Positions 1-7,996 of a stretch of DNA of 64,000 nucleotides are shown here, one piece after another; positions within the stretch are counted from its first letter, which is position 1, and each line of letters opens with the position of its first letter. The position numbers and the translations under genes are program-made. This DNA comes from G020344215 sp039586575 (GTDB lineage: Bacteria > Gemmatimonadota > Gemmatimonadetes > Palauibacterales > KS3-K002), in contig JBDHKD010000007.1 of the NCBI GenBank assembly GCA_039586575.1, forward strand, positions 62,001 to 126,000, read 5' to 3'. The notes beneath the pieces are model-generated. The model was not told the origin of the DNA, searched no databases, and saw only the letters and a program-made list of their open reading frames with translations.

Positions 1-237
1 CACGGCACCTGTCTGGATCGGCGGCTGCTCGATCATCTGGTGACCCGCGCCGGCCGGCAGGTCGAGCGGCCCAACGATGAACACAAGCTCGCGCGCGTCC
101 ACATCGTTGATCACCTGCAGCCACTCAGCCGGCTCCTGCCCCACGCCAGCACCGTGCTCCTGCGCGCTTGCGGGAACCGAACCACTGATCAGTGCCAGCA
201 CCAAGATTGAAGAGCTGATTGAAGATCGACTCAACAT
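1..237 (-). CDS. Secreted protein of unknown family, 3' end cut by window edge
   Basis: The frame is open from the ATG at 237 to the window edge, giving 79 codons. A clear ribosome binding site (a run of G with GGAG) lies about five bases before the ATG. The N-terminus MLSRSSISSSILVLALISG followed by SVPASA-Q reads as a signal peptide with cleavage near residue 25, so the product is exported. The visible mature part begins QEHGAGVGQEPAEW and contains an ELVFIVGPLDLPAG segment. I recognise no family in the part that is present. It lies downstream of tRNA-Gln on the same strand but is separated from it by more than 400 bases, so it probably has its own promoter. Confidence 0.7.
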   Translation of the reverse strand, partial: MLSRSSISSSILVLALISGSVPASAQEHGAGVGQEPAEWLQVINDVDARELVFIVGPLDLPAGAGHQMIEQPPIQTGAV

Positions 238-671
238 CTCTACTCCCCCCCTACCTTGATCTCCAACCGAGACGGTAGCTCGGTATCCTGTTCGTGAAAG
301 CCCGCATCCTATCCGGGCACCCCCACGAGCACAAGCTGCCACGCCGCCGCACCGTTACCGATCCAGTTACCGCTCGGTAGCCACCGCCCGGCTTCCTCGT
401 CAATGTGGCGAGGGGTCAGCACGCTTAAGTAGTTGTCAGATAAACCGTTAGCCCGTCCGCCCCCGACGGGCACAATCCCTGCCCCATCCATCACCAGAGG
501 CGGACACAAGGAGGGCGGCATGACAGCACGGCACGCCAGACGAGATCCACTCGACCTGCAGTGTACGACGGCTCAGGCAAGCTGGCCCGAGGGCCGCGAC
601 GAGCAGCTCGACTGGCTTGCCCGGGAGGCGTTGCTCGCCGCGCTGGAACGGGAATCCAGGCAACGTGGAGA
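238..671. other. 434-base gap without a supported gene
   Basis: This stretch separates the partial secreted gene from the 3' end of tRNA-Gln. The only candidate is a plus-strand ATG at 520 preceded by AAGGAGGGCGGC, a very good ribosome binding site. Its frame runs on to 1002, antisense through the tRNA, and the predicted protein turns into low-complexity Arg/Gly/Pro sequence after about 55 residues. The first part (for example DEQLDWLAREALLAALER) could be a real short helical peptide or the remnant of a lost gene. No repeat or convincing terminator is visible. Confidence 0.5.
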
Positions 672-742
672 TTGGCCCGGGTGGGGTCGAACCACCGTTT
701 CTGGATCCAAAGTCCAGCGTCCTGCCATTAGACGACGGGCCA
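672..742 (-). tRNA. tRNA-Gln (anticodon TTG)
   Basis: On the minus strand the sequence folds as a cloverleaf. The acceptor stem is TGGCCCG paired with CGGGCCA. The anticodon arm is CTGGA-CTTTGGA-TCCAG, with anticodon TTG reading CAA. The T arm is GGTGG-TTCGACC-CCACC. The gene is 71 bases with discriminator A, and no CCA is encoded after it, so the CCA-adding enzyme at 9379-10662 would be needed. A weak promoter sits about 15 bases upstream. Confidence 0.95.
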
Positions 743-756
743 GCAGCGACAGCAGC

Positions 757-785
757 AATCTCTTCGGCGGGCCCGGCCGGATCAA
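757..785 (-). promoter_or_regulatory. Candidate promoter of tRNA-Gln
   Basis: On the minus strand TTGATC (785-780) and GAGATT (762-757) are separated by 17 bases. The -10 box is poor, matching the consensus at three of six positions. However, the expected transcription start would fall only a few bases before the mature tRNA 5' end at 742, as expected for a tRNA gene. Confidence 0.35.
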
Positions 786-998
786 GCCCCCCTCGATGCC
801 AAAGCGGGAAGGTACGGCGGAGGGTCCGCCGCGAACTTCGGCGGCGCCTGAGTGTACGGAAAAGAGGTCCTGCCGCACGACTCACCGGCCAGACCTCCCT
901 CGGAAAGAGCCCCAGGATGACAGTACGGGGCGTGGTGAAGGACAAGGGCGATCGTGCTCTGGTGAGGGGGGAGTCCACAGAGGGGGGGAGGTTGAGGC

Positions 999-1586
999 GT
1001 GAAGCGCATCTGCTGGCTGCTGATACTGACTGTGTCTCCGATCATCGAAAGTTCGTCGAGTCTGGAGACGAGCGACCAGCTGTTGTTCGAGAATCTCGTG
1101 CTATCCCCCGCGGTCTCCGACAACTTGGCGTTGCTGTTCGAGCAGTTCGATACCGAACTGGTTCTCTGCCTCGAGGGCGAGCGACGCGGTCCGGACCTTT
1201 ACGTCACGGACTTCCGGATGCCCCACATCATCGTCTCGGAGACGGGCCGTGTGCAGGCAGCAGGCTGCGACGTGAGGCGCGGTTCCGTAGGCACCTGGCA
1301 CAACCATCCGGCGCCGGCGTCCGGTATCACGCGCGTGAGCAGTCATTTACTCGCCCGCAATTGCTATCTCTCGCGCACTGATGTCGCTGATTTTCGGCGA
1401 CGCACCGATGCCCTGGTGAGCGTCGTGTCGTGTGGCCCGCGCACCTTCGCCTACTGGAAGCGCGGTGACCTCGAGGCGGCGCCTGAGGACGCCGCTGTTC
1501 TCCCACCTCCCGAGGGGCAGCTGCTGCGGTACGAGATCGCGGAGGACGACAGGGCCAGCGCGCTCACACAGGCCCGCGAGCGCTGA
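999..1586 (+). CDS. Secreted JAMM/MPN-like metallopeptidase domain protein
   Basis: The protein has 195 residues and a GTG start preceded by GGGGGGAGG. Residues 1-21 (MKRICWLLILTVSP...) look like a signal peptide or membrane anchor. The rest carries the pieces of a JAMM zinc site: Glu53 in TELVLCLEG, His101 and His103 in GTWHNHP, and Ser125-x-x-Asp128 in LSRTD. In known JAMM enzymes these bind zinc and cut isopeptide or peptide bonds. Here the distance between HxHP and SxxD is about 15 residues longer than usual, and the signal sequence is unusual because most bacterial JAMM proteins are cytoplasmic. It converges on ispE with a 23-base overlap of the 3' ends. Substrate and role are unknown. 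Confidence 0.65.
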   Translation: MKRICWLLILTVSPIIESSSSLETSDQLLFENLVLSPAVSDNLALLFEQFDTELVLCLEGERRGPDLYVTDFRMPHIIVSETGRVQAAGCDVRRGSVGTWHNHPAPASGITRVSSHLLARNCYLSRTDVADFRRRTDALVSVVSCGPRTFAYWKRGDLEAAPEDAAVLPPPEGQLLRYEIAEDDRASALTQARER

Positions 1587-2442
1587 TCAAGCGCACATCT
1601 TCATCGACATCTTCGAGGTCAGAAGCCGCTCGGTCGCGGAGCGTCTCGCTTTCGTAGACCCCGAACAGCGCCGAGCCGCTGCCGGTGAGCAAGGCGAGCG
1701 AAGGCGCCGTGGCGCTCAGCGCCTCGTGGAGGGCACGCAGCCGGGGCAGCCGCTGGAAGATCACAGGCTCGAAATCGTTCTCCGCTTCCGAGTACAAGGT
1801 CTCCCAACTAAGAGCCGCGCCGGGCTCGGGCGCTTTGACGGTGACCCTGTCAGCCGCGGGGTCCTGGGCTTCGTCCCAACACGCGTACGCCTCCGATGTG
1901 GAGACGGCGACTCGAGGAACGACGAGCAGCATGGGCCGCGGTGCTAGACCGGCGTCACAGTTCAGCCGATCGCCGCGCCCCGACCCGAAAGCGAGCGGCA
2001 CGTCCGCCGCGAAGAACGTCACGTCGGCCCCGAGTTGGCGAGCCAGCGACGAGAGCTTGTTATGCGGCAGCGACGACGCGGTCGCCTGGTCGAGTAACCG
2101 CAGGACCGTGGCCGCGTCGCTCGACCCGCCACCCAGGCCGGAGCCGGCCGGTATCCGCTTCTCGAGCTCGATCTCGACGCCCACCGCCCGGCCGCTCTGC
2201 TCCAGAAAGAGGGCGGCAGCGCGAGCCGCCAGGTTGTCGGGCCCCTGCGGAGCGCTCTCGGGGCCGCTGACCCGGATGGCGACGCCCGGTTGGCTGCGCA
2301 GCCTCAGTCGCAAGCGATCGGCGAGATCGATCCGGCAGAAGAGGGTCTGGATGGTGTGGAAGCCGTCAGGGCGGCGCGGGTAGATCCGCAGCCCCAAGTT
2401 CACCTTGGCGCGCGCCTCAGCCTCCAACCACGGCTCAGCCAT
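1564..2442 (-). CDS. ispE: 4-diphosphocytidyl-2-C-methyl-D-erythritol kinase
   Basis: This GHMP kinase phosphorylates the 2-hydroxyl of CDP-methylerythritol in the MEP pathway for isoprenoid precursors. The 292 residues match the family length. Visible motifs are AKVNL around Lys13, the GHMP phosphate loop PAGSGLGGGSSDA at 98-110, LGADVTFF with Asp140 (the catalytic Lys/Asp pair by family knowledge), and the C-terminal LLTGSGSALFG glycine loop. The start overlaps the end of the UPF0104 membrane protein by 8 bases, so it is translationally coupled as the last gene of the minus-strand run. tRNA-Gln follows about 820 bases downstream with the JAMM-like gene in between. Confidence 0.95.
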   Translation of the reverse strand: MAEPWLEAEARAKVNLGLRIYPRRPDGFHTIQTLFCRIDLADRLRLRLRSQPGVAIRVSGPESAPQGPDNLAARAAALFLEQSGRAVGVEIELEKRIPAGSGLGGGSSDAATVLRLLDQATASSLPHNKLSSLARQLGADVTFFAADVPLAFGSGRGDRLNCDAGLAPRPMLLVVPRVAVSTSEAYACWDEAQDPAADRVTVKAPEPGAALSWETLYSEAENDFEPVIFQRLPRLRALHEALSATAPSLALLTGSGSALFGVYESETLRDRAASDLEDVDEDVRLISARGPV

Positions 2443-3469
2443 CCGGATCGCCGCTCTCCTCTACGATCTCTTCGCTTTGGCCGACCTCCTCCCACGACAT
2501 ACCGAGCCGGCCAAGATAGAAGAGGCCCAGGACCGTCACCGGCACATAACCTCCAAGGTGGAAAGCGGCGGCATAGCTCACCGCCAGACCGGCCGAGACG
2601 CCGAACGGCGCGAGTGCGAAGCGGACGCTGGCTTCGAAGGGGCCGAAGAAGCCGGGTGAGGAGGGGATCGATACGGCGAACGCGTTGACAGCCTGGAGGA
2701 AGATCGCGCCGAGGTAGCCAGGCTCGGTGATGCCGAAGGCCAGCAAGCCGGTGTAAAGCGCCAATGCGCCCCAGCACCAGTGGAAGAAGGACCAAGCGAA
2801 CCCTTTGACCACGAGCTCCGGGCTCCGCATCGCTCCCAACCCCTCGACGAATGACTTCATCACATCGACGATCTTCTCCGTCGCCCGGTGAGGGAGCGCC
2901 CGGCCGACGCTGGCCTTGAAGACGCGGCCAGCCAGCTGCGGTCGGAAGATGAGACCGAGCAGTGCCAGCGCGCCGCCGCCGAAGATCAGCAGTACGAAAA
3001 GCACCTTGCCTAAGATCTGATCGCCCAGCCCGGGCGCCACCTCGAAGCCCGGCAGGAACAACGGCGCCGCCAAAAACACGACCAGAGTCAACGCATCGAA
3101 GAGCCGCTCGACGACGAGCGATCCAAACGAGGCACTCACGCTGATCGGCTCGCTGCGGCTGAGTGCGTAGGCGCGCGCGAACTCGCCGACTCGCGCCGGC
3201 AGCAGGTTATTGGCCATGAAACCGATGCAGGTCGCTCCAAAGCGGGCATCGAAGCTGGTGGTGGCCAGCGCCGGCTTGAGGAAGATTTTCCAGCGCGCCG
3301 CCCGGATGATGAACCCCGCTGACTGGATAGCGACGGCGAGGCCGAGCAGCCACAGGTTCGCGGCCCTGAGGTGCCCGAGCATCTCGGCCAACGAGACGTC
3401 GTGCAGGGCCCAGTAGAGTAGGATGAGGCTGACGGTGAGCCCCAGAACCGTCTGCCAGGTGCCTCTCAT
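2435..3469 (-). CDS. UPF0104 / lysylphosphatidylglycerol synthase-type integral membrane protein
   Basis: The protein has 344 residues from the ATG at 3469, which overlaps the stop of the Hpt-like gene as TGATG. The open frame continues upstream, but that part is a shadow of the Hpt-like gene. Several hydrophobic segments are visible, such as VLGLTVSLILLYWAL near the N-terminus, ALTLVVFLAAPLFL, and LAVSYAAAFHLGGY near the end. The segment NNLLPARVGEFARAYAL is the conserved loop of the family, which is related to the flippase part of MprF. Members move or modify lipids; the substrate here is unknown and there is no aminoacyl transferase domain. Coupling to the Hpt-like gene and ispE suggests membrane or envelope work. 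Confidence 0.85.
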   Translation of the reverse strand: MRGTWQTVLGLTVSLILLYWALHDVSLAEMLGHLRAANLWLLGLAVAIQSAGFIIRAARWKIFLKPALATTSFDARFGATCIGFMANNLLPARVGEFARAYALSRSEPISVSASFGSLVVERLFDALTLVVFLAAPLFLPGFEVAPGLGDQILGKVLFVLLIFGGGALALLGLIFRPQLAGRVFKASVGRALPHRATEKIVDVMKSFVEGLGAMRSPELVVKGFAWSFFHWCWGALALYTGLLAFGITEPGYLGAIFLQAVNAFAVSIPSSPGFFGPFEASVRFALAPFGVSAGLAVSYAAAFHLGGYVPVTVLGLFYLGRLGMSWEEVGQSEEIVEESGDPDG

Positions 3470-4887
3470 CACACCGCGCCGCTTTGGACCAGGGCGTGCT
3501 CGATCAGCCCCAGGGCCTCCTCTAGCAGGAGTTGCGCGCGACCGATATCGGGCTCGTCGATGCGCAATAGCCCGGAGACCTCGTTCGACAGAGTCCGAGC
3601 GCGGGCGACGGCGTCCTCCGGAGCGTAGAGCAACGACTCGACCGGCACCGTGGGCTCGCGTGCCGGGTGCGTCGCCGCCTCCAACGAGTCTTCGGCCCGG
3701 CTGAGCGCGTTGAGGCGTTCGTCGTGGCCGGCGGCCTCCAAATACGAGCGCAGCGCCGCGACGGCGACGGCGAGATCGATGGCGATCGCCTGCAGTCGCC
3801 ACGGCGGCGCGTCCTGTGATGCCCGCACCGCAGCTCCGGCACGCCGGGCTACCCTCCCCAGATCGGCGTGGCCGAACGTCACCGCCCGTTCACGCAATTG
3901 CCGGAACGTGTAAGTGAGCCGCTCGGCTATCCGCGAGGCGCCCTCCGGTGCACGCGCCAGCTCGGCGCGCAGCCGCTCGATCGTGTCGAGCGAGCCGGTC
4001 GCTTCGAGGGCAAAGAATGCGTCCCAGGAGCCCGCACCGCGCTCCGCCATCGGACATTCCTCGATGTGCGGCCCCGGGTCATCAGGAAAAAGCTCGCTGA
4101 TCCAGGTAACCTCCCGCTGCGCCGCCGTTTCCAGGACCTGCTCCTTGAGATCCTCGATCTCGGCACCGCCCTCGAGCGCCCGGCTCGGTTGATCACCACG
4201 GATCAGCTCGGTCGCCACGTCGTCCAGTGCCTGCCGAGCCCGGCGGAACAACACGAGGTGGCCCGGCCCCACGGTGGCGCTGGTGTCGGCGATCCGCAGG
4301 ATGACCTCCTCGAGCGCGGTGACGGCGGGCCCCACGGCCGGGGTATCGTCCACACCCTCGATTCCCCGCAACGGGCGTATGCGGCGCAGAAGTTTCTTCA
4401 GCGGTTCGCGATTGCGCGGGTCGCGTTCCAGGACGACCAGCGACTCGCCGATATCCGAGGCGAGGCCGCGCAGCTCGGTTCCCAGGTAACGCCTGAACCG
4501 CTCGTCGTCCTTCGGCGGCGGTGGCGGTGAGCTCGCTTCGCCGAGCTTCTGTGCGATCGCCTCCGCCCGCTTGCCGACGTCCGGCGCCGGCGACTTCACC
4601 GCATCGACCATCCCGCGGATCTCGGACAGCGCCGACTCGAGAGCGGACCGCAGATCCCCACCCCAGTGCCGGCGGCCCGCTACGAGATCGGCGGCGACCG
4701 CCTGTACGGCCCCCGCGGCGCGCGCGATGGCCTCCTGATCGGCCATCCGCGCGCTCCCTCGCAAAGCGCGAGCGAACCGCCGCAGCTCGTCGGCATCCGG
4801 CGTAGCACCGGCGGCTAGCGCCCGGTCCATCTTGTCGAGGTAGTCGTTCGCCTCGTCGCTGAAGAACTCCAGCAGCGTTCTGGGCAT
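3469..4887 (-). CDS. Hpt-like multi-helical protein lacking the usual phospho-His
   Basis: The protein has 472 residues, rich in Ala, Arg and Glu, with no signal peptide or membrane segment. Residues 1-90 resemble a histidine phosphotransfer domain (LEFFSDEANDYLDKMDRAL, then ALRGSARMA). In Hpt and CheA P1 domains the motif reads H-T-L-K-G-S-A; here the His position is Arg40 (F-A-R-A-L-R-G-S). Later helical stretches at roughly 150-240 and 290-400 may be further degenerate copies. No kinase or CheW domain is present. It follows pdxJ by only a few bases and overlaps the UPF0104 gene. It may be a structural or protein-binding relic of phosphotransfer; this is inference. Confidence 0.6.
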   Translation of the reverse strand: MPRTLLEFFSDEANDYLDKMDRALAAGATPDADELRRFARALRGSARMADQEAIARAAGAVQAVAADLVAGRRHWGGDLRSALESALSEIRGMVDAVKSPAPDVGKRAEAIAQKLGEASSPPPPPKDDERFRRYLGTELRGLASDIGESLVVLERDPRNREPLKKLLRRIRPLRGIEGVDDTPAVGPAVTALEEVILRIADTSATVGPGHLVLFRRARQALDDVATELIRGDQPSRALEGGAEIEDLKEQVLETAAQREVTWISELFPDDPGPHIEECPMAERGAGSWDAFFALEATGSLDTIERLRAELARAPEGASRIAERLTYTFRQLRERAVTFGHADLGRVARRAGAAVRASQDAPPWRLQAIAIDLAVAVAALRSYLEAAGHDERLNALSRAEDSLEAATHPAREPTVPVESLLYAPEDAVARARTLSNEVSGLLRIDEPDIGRAQLLLEEALGLIEHALVQSGAV

Positions 4888-4891
4888 CTTC

Positions 4892-5629
4892 CTAGGCCCC
4901 CACCCCGCGTCTCGCTTCCCTCACGATGTGCAGCATCTCGCGCACGGCTCGCTCCATTCCGACGAACACCGCCCGGCTCACCACCGAGTGCCCTATGTTG
5001 AGCTCCTCGATCTCCGGGATCGCCACTACCGGCGGCACGTTCTCGTAGGTCAGGCCGTGACCTGCGTGAACCGCTAGCCCGACCTCGCGGCCAAGCGACG
5101 CCGCCCGCTGAAGGCGATCCAACTGCTGCACGCGTGCAGCGGGTGTCGCGTTCGCATACTCGCCAGTGTGCAGCTCTATCGCGTCGGCACCCAGCTCGCC
5201 GGACCTCCGGACCGTCTCCTCCACCGGGTCAATGAACAGAGACGTCCTGATCCCCGCCTCAGCCAGTCGGACCAGCGCTTCTGCTACCCGCTCGCAGCGC
5301 CCGGGATCCCCGAGGTCCAGGCCACCCTCCGTGGTGATTTCCTCGCGCCGCTCCGGCACCAGTGTCGCCTGCAGCGGGCGGTGCTCGACGGCGAACTCCA
5401 AGACCGCTGGCTCGACTGCCAACTCCAGGTTCACTCCCGTTCGCACCGTCTCCAACAGCAGCAGAACATCACGTTCCTTGATGTGGCGACGATCCTCACG
5501 CAGATGGACGGTGATCGCCTGCGCGCCGCCCAGCTCGGCCAGTACGGCCGCGCGTACCGGATCCGGTTCGTCCGTCCGACGAGCCTCGCGGACCGTGGCC
5601 ACGTGATCGAGATTAATGTACAATCTCAT
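4892..5629 (-). CDS. pdxJ: Pyridoxine 5'-phosphate synthase
   Basis: PdxJ condenses 1-deoxyxylulose 5-phosphate with 3-amino-2-oxopropyl phosphate to pyridoxine 5'-phosphate, the final ring-closing step of DXP-dependent vitamin B6 synthesis. The 245 residues match the family. The N-terminus MRLYINLDHVATVREARR, the VHLREDRRHI active-site segment, ELHTGEYAN, and VHAGHGLTYENV followed by EELNIGHSVV are all typical of this TIM-barrel enzyme. The ATG overlaps the stop of the DUF2520 gene (5626-5629), so the two are coupled. Confidence 0.96.
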   Translation of the reverse strand: MRLYINLDHVATVREARRTDEPDPVRAAVLAELGGAQAITVHLREDRRHIKERDVLLLLETVRTGVNLELAVEPAVLEFAVEHRPLQATLVPERREEITTEGGLDLGDPGRCERVAEALVRLAEAGIRTSLFIDPVEETVRRSGELGADAIELHTGEYANATPAARVQQLDRLQRAASLGREVGLAVHAGHGLTYENVPPVVAIPEIEELNIGHSVVSRAVFVGMERAVREMLHIVREARRGVGA

Positions 5630-6516
5630 CGCTGTTCGACCTCTCCCGTCACCCAGGACCGTATCTCGGCTTCGATGGCCCTGGCCGTCCGATCGTCCAG
5701 ACCGATCTCGCGGCTGACCGCCAGCGCCTCCAGTGCCAACTGCCCGTATAGCTCTCGCGTGGCGCCGCTCAGTGCCGCCAGATGGCCCCTTACCGTCTCT
5801 ACGTCACCGCGTGCCACCGGTCCGGTCAGCGCTCGTGGGAGTCCCGGCCGCTCGAGATTGGCCACGGCGCCGCGCCACAGTGGCTGCAACGCGCGTGCCG
5901 CCTCCTCGCGGCCGATGTCCACCGCGTCGGCCAGCAGGCGGGTGGCCACCGCCGCGCACGCGACAACATAGTTCGAGGCGAACACGCATGCCGCATGATA
6001 GCTTGCTTTGTCCGCGGCGTGAACCTGGAGCATCTGACCACCGGCCGCCTCGACGATCGCCGCCGCGGCGTCGCGCGCCTCTACCTCCCCCTCGAACGTG
6101 AAGAAGGCGTCGCGCAAGCGTTCGGCTCCCTCGATCGGCTCGGCTATCGTTTGCAGCGGGTGGAGCGAGCCGATGGTGTAGCCGAGACGCGACAGCGGTT
6201 CCAGTATCGCGGCTGGCTGCGCGCCGCTGTGATGGAGAACGACGCATCCGTCACCGGGCGAGCCGCAGCCCGCCAGCGCGGCGGTCGCGTCGGCGATCGC
6301 ATCGTCGGGGACGGCCAGCATTACGCAGCCGCCGGCCGCTGGTGGCCCCGGCAAACATGTCGCGTAGCGGGCGAACGCCACTCCCATCACCGGGTGCTGC
6401 GGCGGATCCGGCGACTTGCCGACGAACAGGAGCTCGCTGGCGGCACCCGAGCGCGCCAACACCGTCCCCAGCGAGAGTCCTAAGCGACCGGGACCGACGA
6501 TCCAATAGCTTCTCAT
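5626..6516 (-). CDS. Rossmann-like, DUF2520 domain protein (NADP oxidoreductase-like)
   Basis: From the ATG at 6516 the protein has 296 residues. The open frame extends 14 codons further, but that part is Arg-rich and overlaps hflX. The N-terminus SYWIVGPGRLGLSLGTVLA is a Rossmann nucleotide-binding fold (GxGxxG variant). VMLAVPDDAIADA and VVLHHSGAQPA, then GSLHPLQTIAEP, are typical of the family, which resembles pyrroline-5-carboxylate reductase and ketopantoate reductase. The helical C-terminal half (AACVFASNYVVACAAVA) is the DUF2520 domain. In many genomes the family sits with pantothenate genes; here it lies between hflX (5 bases away) and pdxJ. The substrate is unknown. Confidence 0.85.
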   Translation of the reverse strand: MRSYWIVGPGRLGLSLGTVLARSGAASELLFVGKSPDPPQHPVMGVAFARYATCLPGPPAAGGCVMLAVPDDAIADATAALAGCGSPGDGCVVLHHSGAQPAAILEPLSRLGYTIGSLHPLQTIAEPIEGAERLRDAFFTFEGEVEARDAAAAIVEAAGGQMLQVHAADKASYHAACVFASNYVVACAAVATRLLADAVDIGREEAARALQPLWRGAVANLERPGLPRALTGPVARGDVETVRGHLAALSGATRELYGQLALEALAVSREIGLDDRTARAIEAEIRSWVTGEVEQR

Positions 6517-6520
6517 GGCT

Positions 6521-7816
6521 TCAGGCGGCCGGCGGCGCCTCGACGATCGCGACGCCACCCCGTCTCTTGAGCCGACCCAGCACCAGGGCGGGCAGCCGGG
6601 CGGTCACCCGGATCGACGTTCCCTGCTGTTCTTGACTCAAGACCTCACCCTCGCGATAGACCTCGGCGAGCACGCTGCCGTCCGCGGCCGGGATGGTCAG
6701 GGTCGCGACGGACCACCGCAGGCGGATAGCATCCCTCAACGTGCGGCGTAGCCGTTCCAGGCCATGGCGCTCGACCGTCGAGGTGAATACGTGCGAGCCG
6801 AGCAGCGCTCCAGCACGCTCCCGAATCGCCGCCTCTTCCTCATGGGTCAGCCGGTCGACCTTGTTGAAGACGACGAGTCGGCCCTTCGGGCTGAACTGCA
6901 GATCGCTCAGCACACCCTCGACCACCTCGTACTGCTCCTCCCAACGGGGGTGTGCGACGTCGACGATGTGACACAGGAGGTCGACCTCGTTCGCCTCTTC
7001 GAGCGTCGCACCAAAGGAAGCGACGAGATGGTGGGGCAGCTTGCGGATGAACCCGACGGTATCGGTCACCAGAGCTTGGAACCCTTCGCCGAGATCCACC
7101 GCGCGCGTCGCCGGGTCGAGGGTCGCGAACAAGCGATCCTCGATGAACAGTTCCGAATCGGAGAGACCGGCCAGGATCGACGACTTGCCCACGTTCGTGT
7201 AGCCGACCAGCGCTACCCGGAACTCGCCCAGACGACCCTGACGCTCCGTCGCGCGTTGGCGGGCCACTTTCTCCAGCCGCCGCTTCAGGTCACCGATCCT
7301 GCGACGGATTATCCGACGGTCCGTCTCCAGCTGCGTCTCACCCGGCCCCCGCAAGCCAATACCGCCGCGAATGCGCGACAGGTGGTTCCACATGCGCGTC
7401 AGGCGCGGCATCAGGTACTGCAGCTGGGCAAGCTCCACCTGCATCTTCGCCTCCGCCGTCCGCGCACGCAGCGCGAAGATGTCGATGATCAGCTCGGTCC
7501 GGTCCATTACGCGCACCCCCACCCCCTCCTCCAGCTTGCGGCCCTGGACCGGTGAGAGATCTTCATCGAAGATCACCAAGCTGGCCCGGCTGCCGGCGAC
7601 GACCGACCGCAGCTCTTCGACTTTGCCGGTACCGATGTAGTAGGCCGGGTGCGGGGAATGGATCTGCTGCTCGACGGTGGCGACGATGAGGGCGCCCGCC
7701 GTATCGGTCAGGGACTCCAGCTCGCTGAGGTGATCGCGCACTTCCTCGCGGGTCGTTCCCGGGCCGGGCGCACTGATCAGCACCGCCCGTTCTCGAGGCA
7801 ACCCGACGTCAATCAA
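6521..7816 (-). CDS. hflX: Ribosome-associated GTPase HflX
   Basis: HflX is a GTPase that binds the 50S subunit and splits stalled or heat-stressed ribosomes. The protein has 431 residues. The N-terminal HflX domain holds the IGTGKVEEL and FDEDLSPVQGRKLE segments. The conserved GPGETQLETDRR motif is at 158-168. The G domain has P-loop GYTNVGKSS (205-213), DTVGFIRKLPH and NKVD. The start used is TTG at 7816, but the ribosome binding site is unclear: an AAAGGAG lies about 27 bases upstream, too far, so the true start may differ slightly. It heads the run leading to ispE. Confidence 0.94.
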   Translation of the reverse strand: MIDVGLPRERAVLISAPGPGTTREEVRDHLSELESLTDTAGALIVATVEQQIHSPHPAYYIGTGKVEELRSVVAGSRASLVIFDEDLSPVQGRKLEEGVGVRVMDRTELIIDIFALRARTAEAKMQVELAQLQYLMPRLTRMWNHLSRIRGGIGLRGPGETQLETDRRIIRRRIGDLKRRLEKVARQRATERQGRLGEFRVALVGYTNVGKSSILAGLSDSELFIEDRLFATLDPATRAVDLGEGFQALVTDTVGFIRKLPHHLVASFGATLEEANEVDLLCHIVDVAHPRWEEQYEVVEGVLSDLQFSPKGRLVVFNKVDRLTHEEEAAIRERAGALLGSHVFTSTVERHGLERLRRTLRDAIRLRWSVATLTIPAADGSVLAEVYREGEVLSQEQQGTSIRVTARLPALVLGRLKRRGGVAIVEAPPAA

Positions 7817-7996
7817 CGTGTTGCTAGCTATCTGCCTACCCGGCTCCTTTCGTCAGGAATCTACGAGCGTACGCTGCTATCGGGCAGCCACCCCCGTAAA
7901 CTTATACACCCGACCGGCATGCCGCGATTCCCGGGCGCTGGGAGCGGCCAGCAGCCGGGTAGTGAGTTCACCGATGTCCGAGTCGGGTCCGTGACG

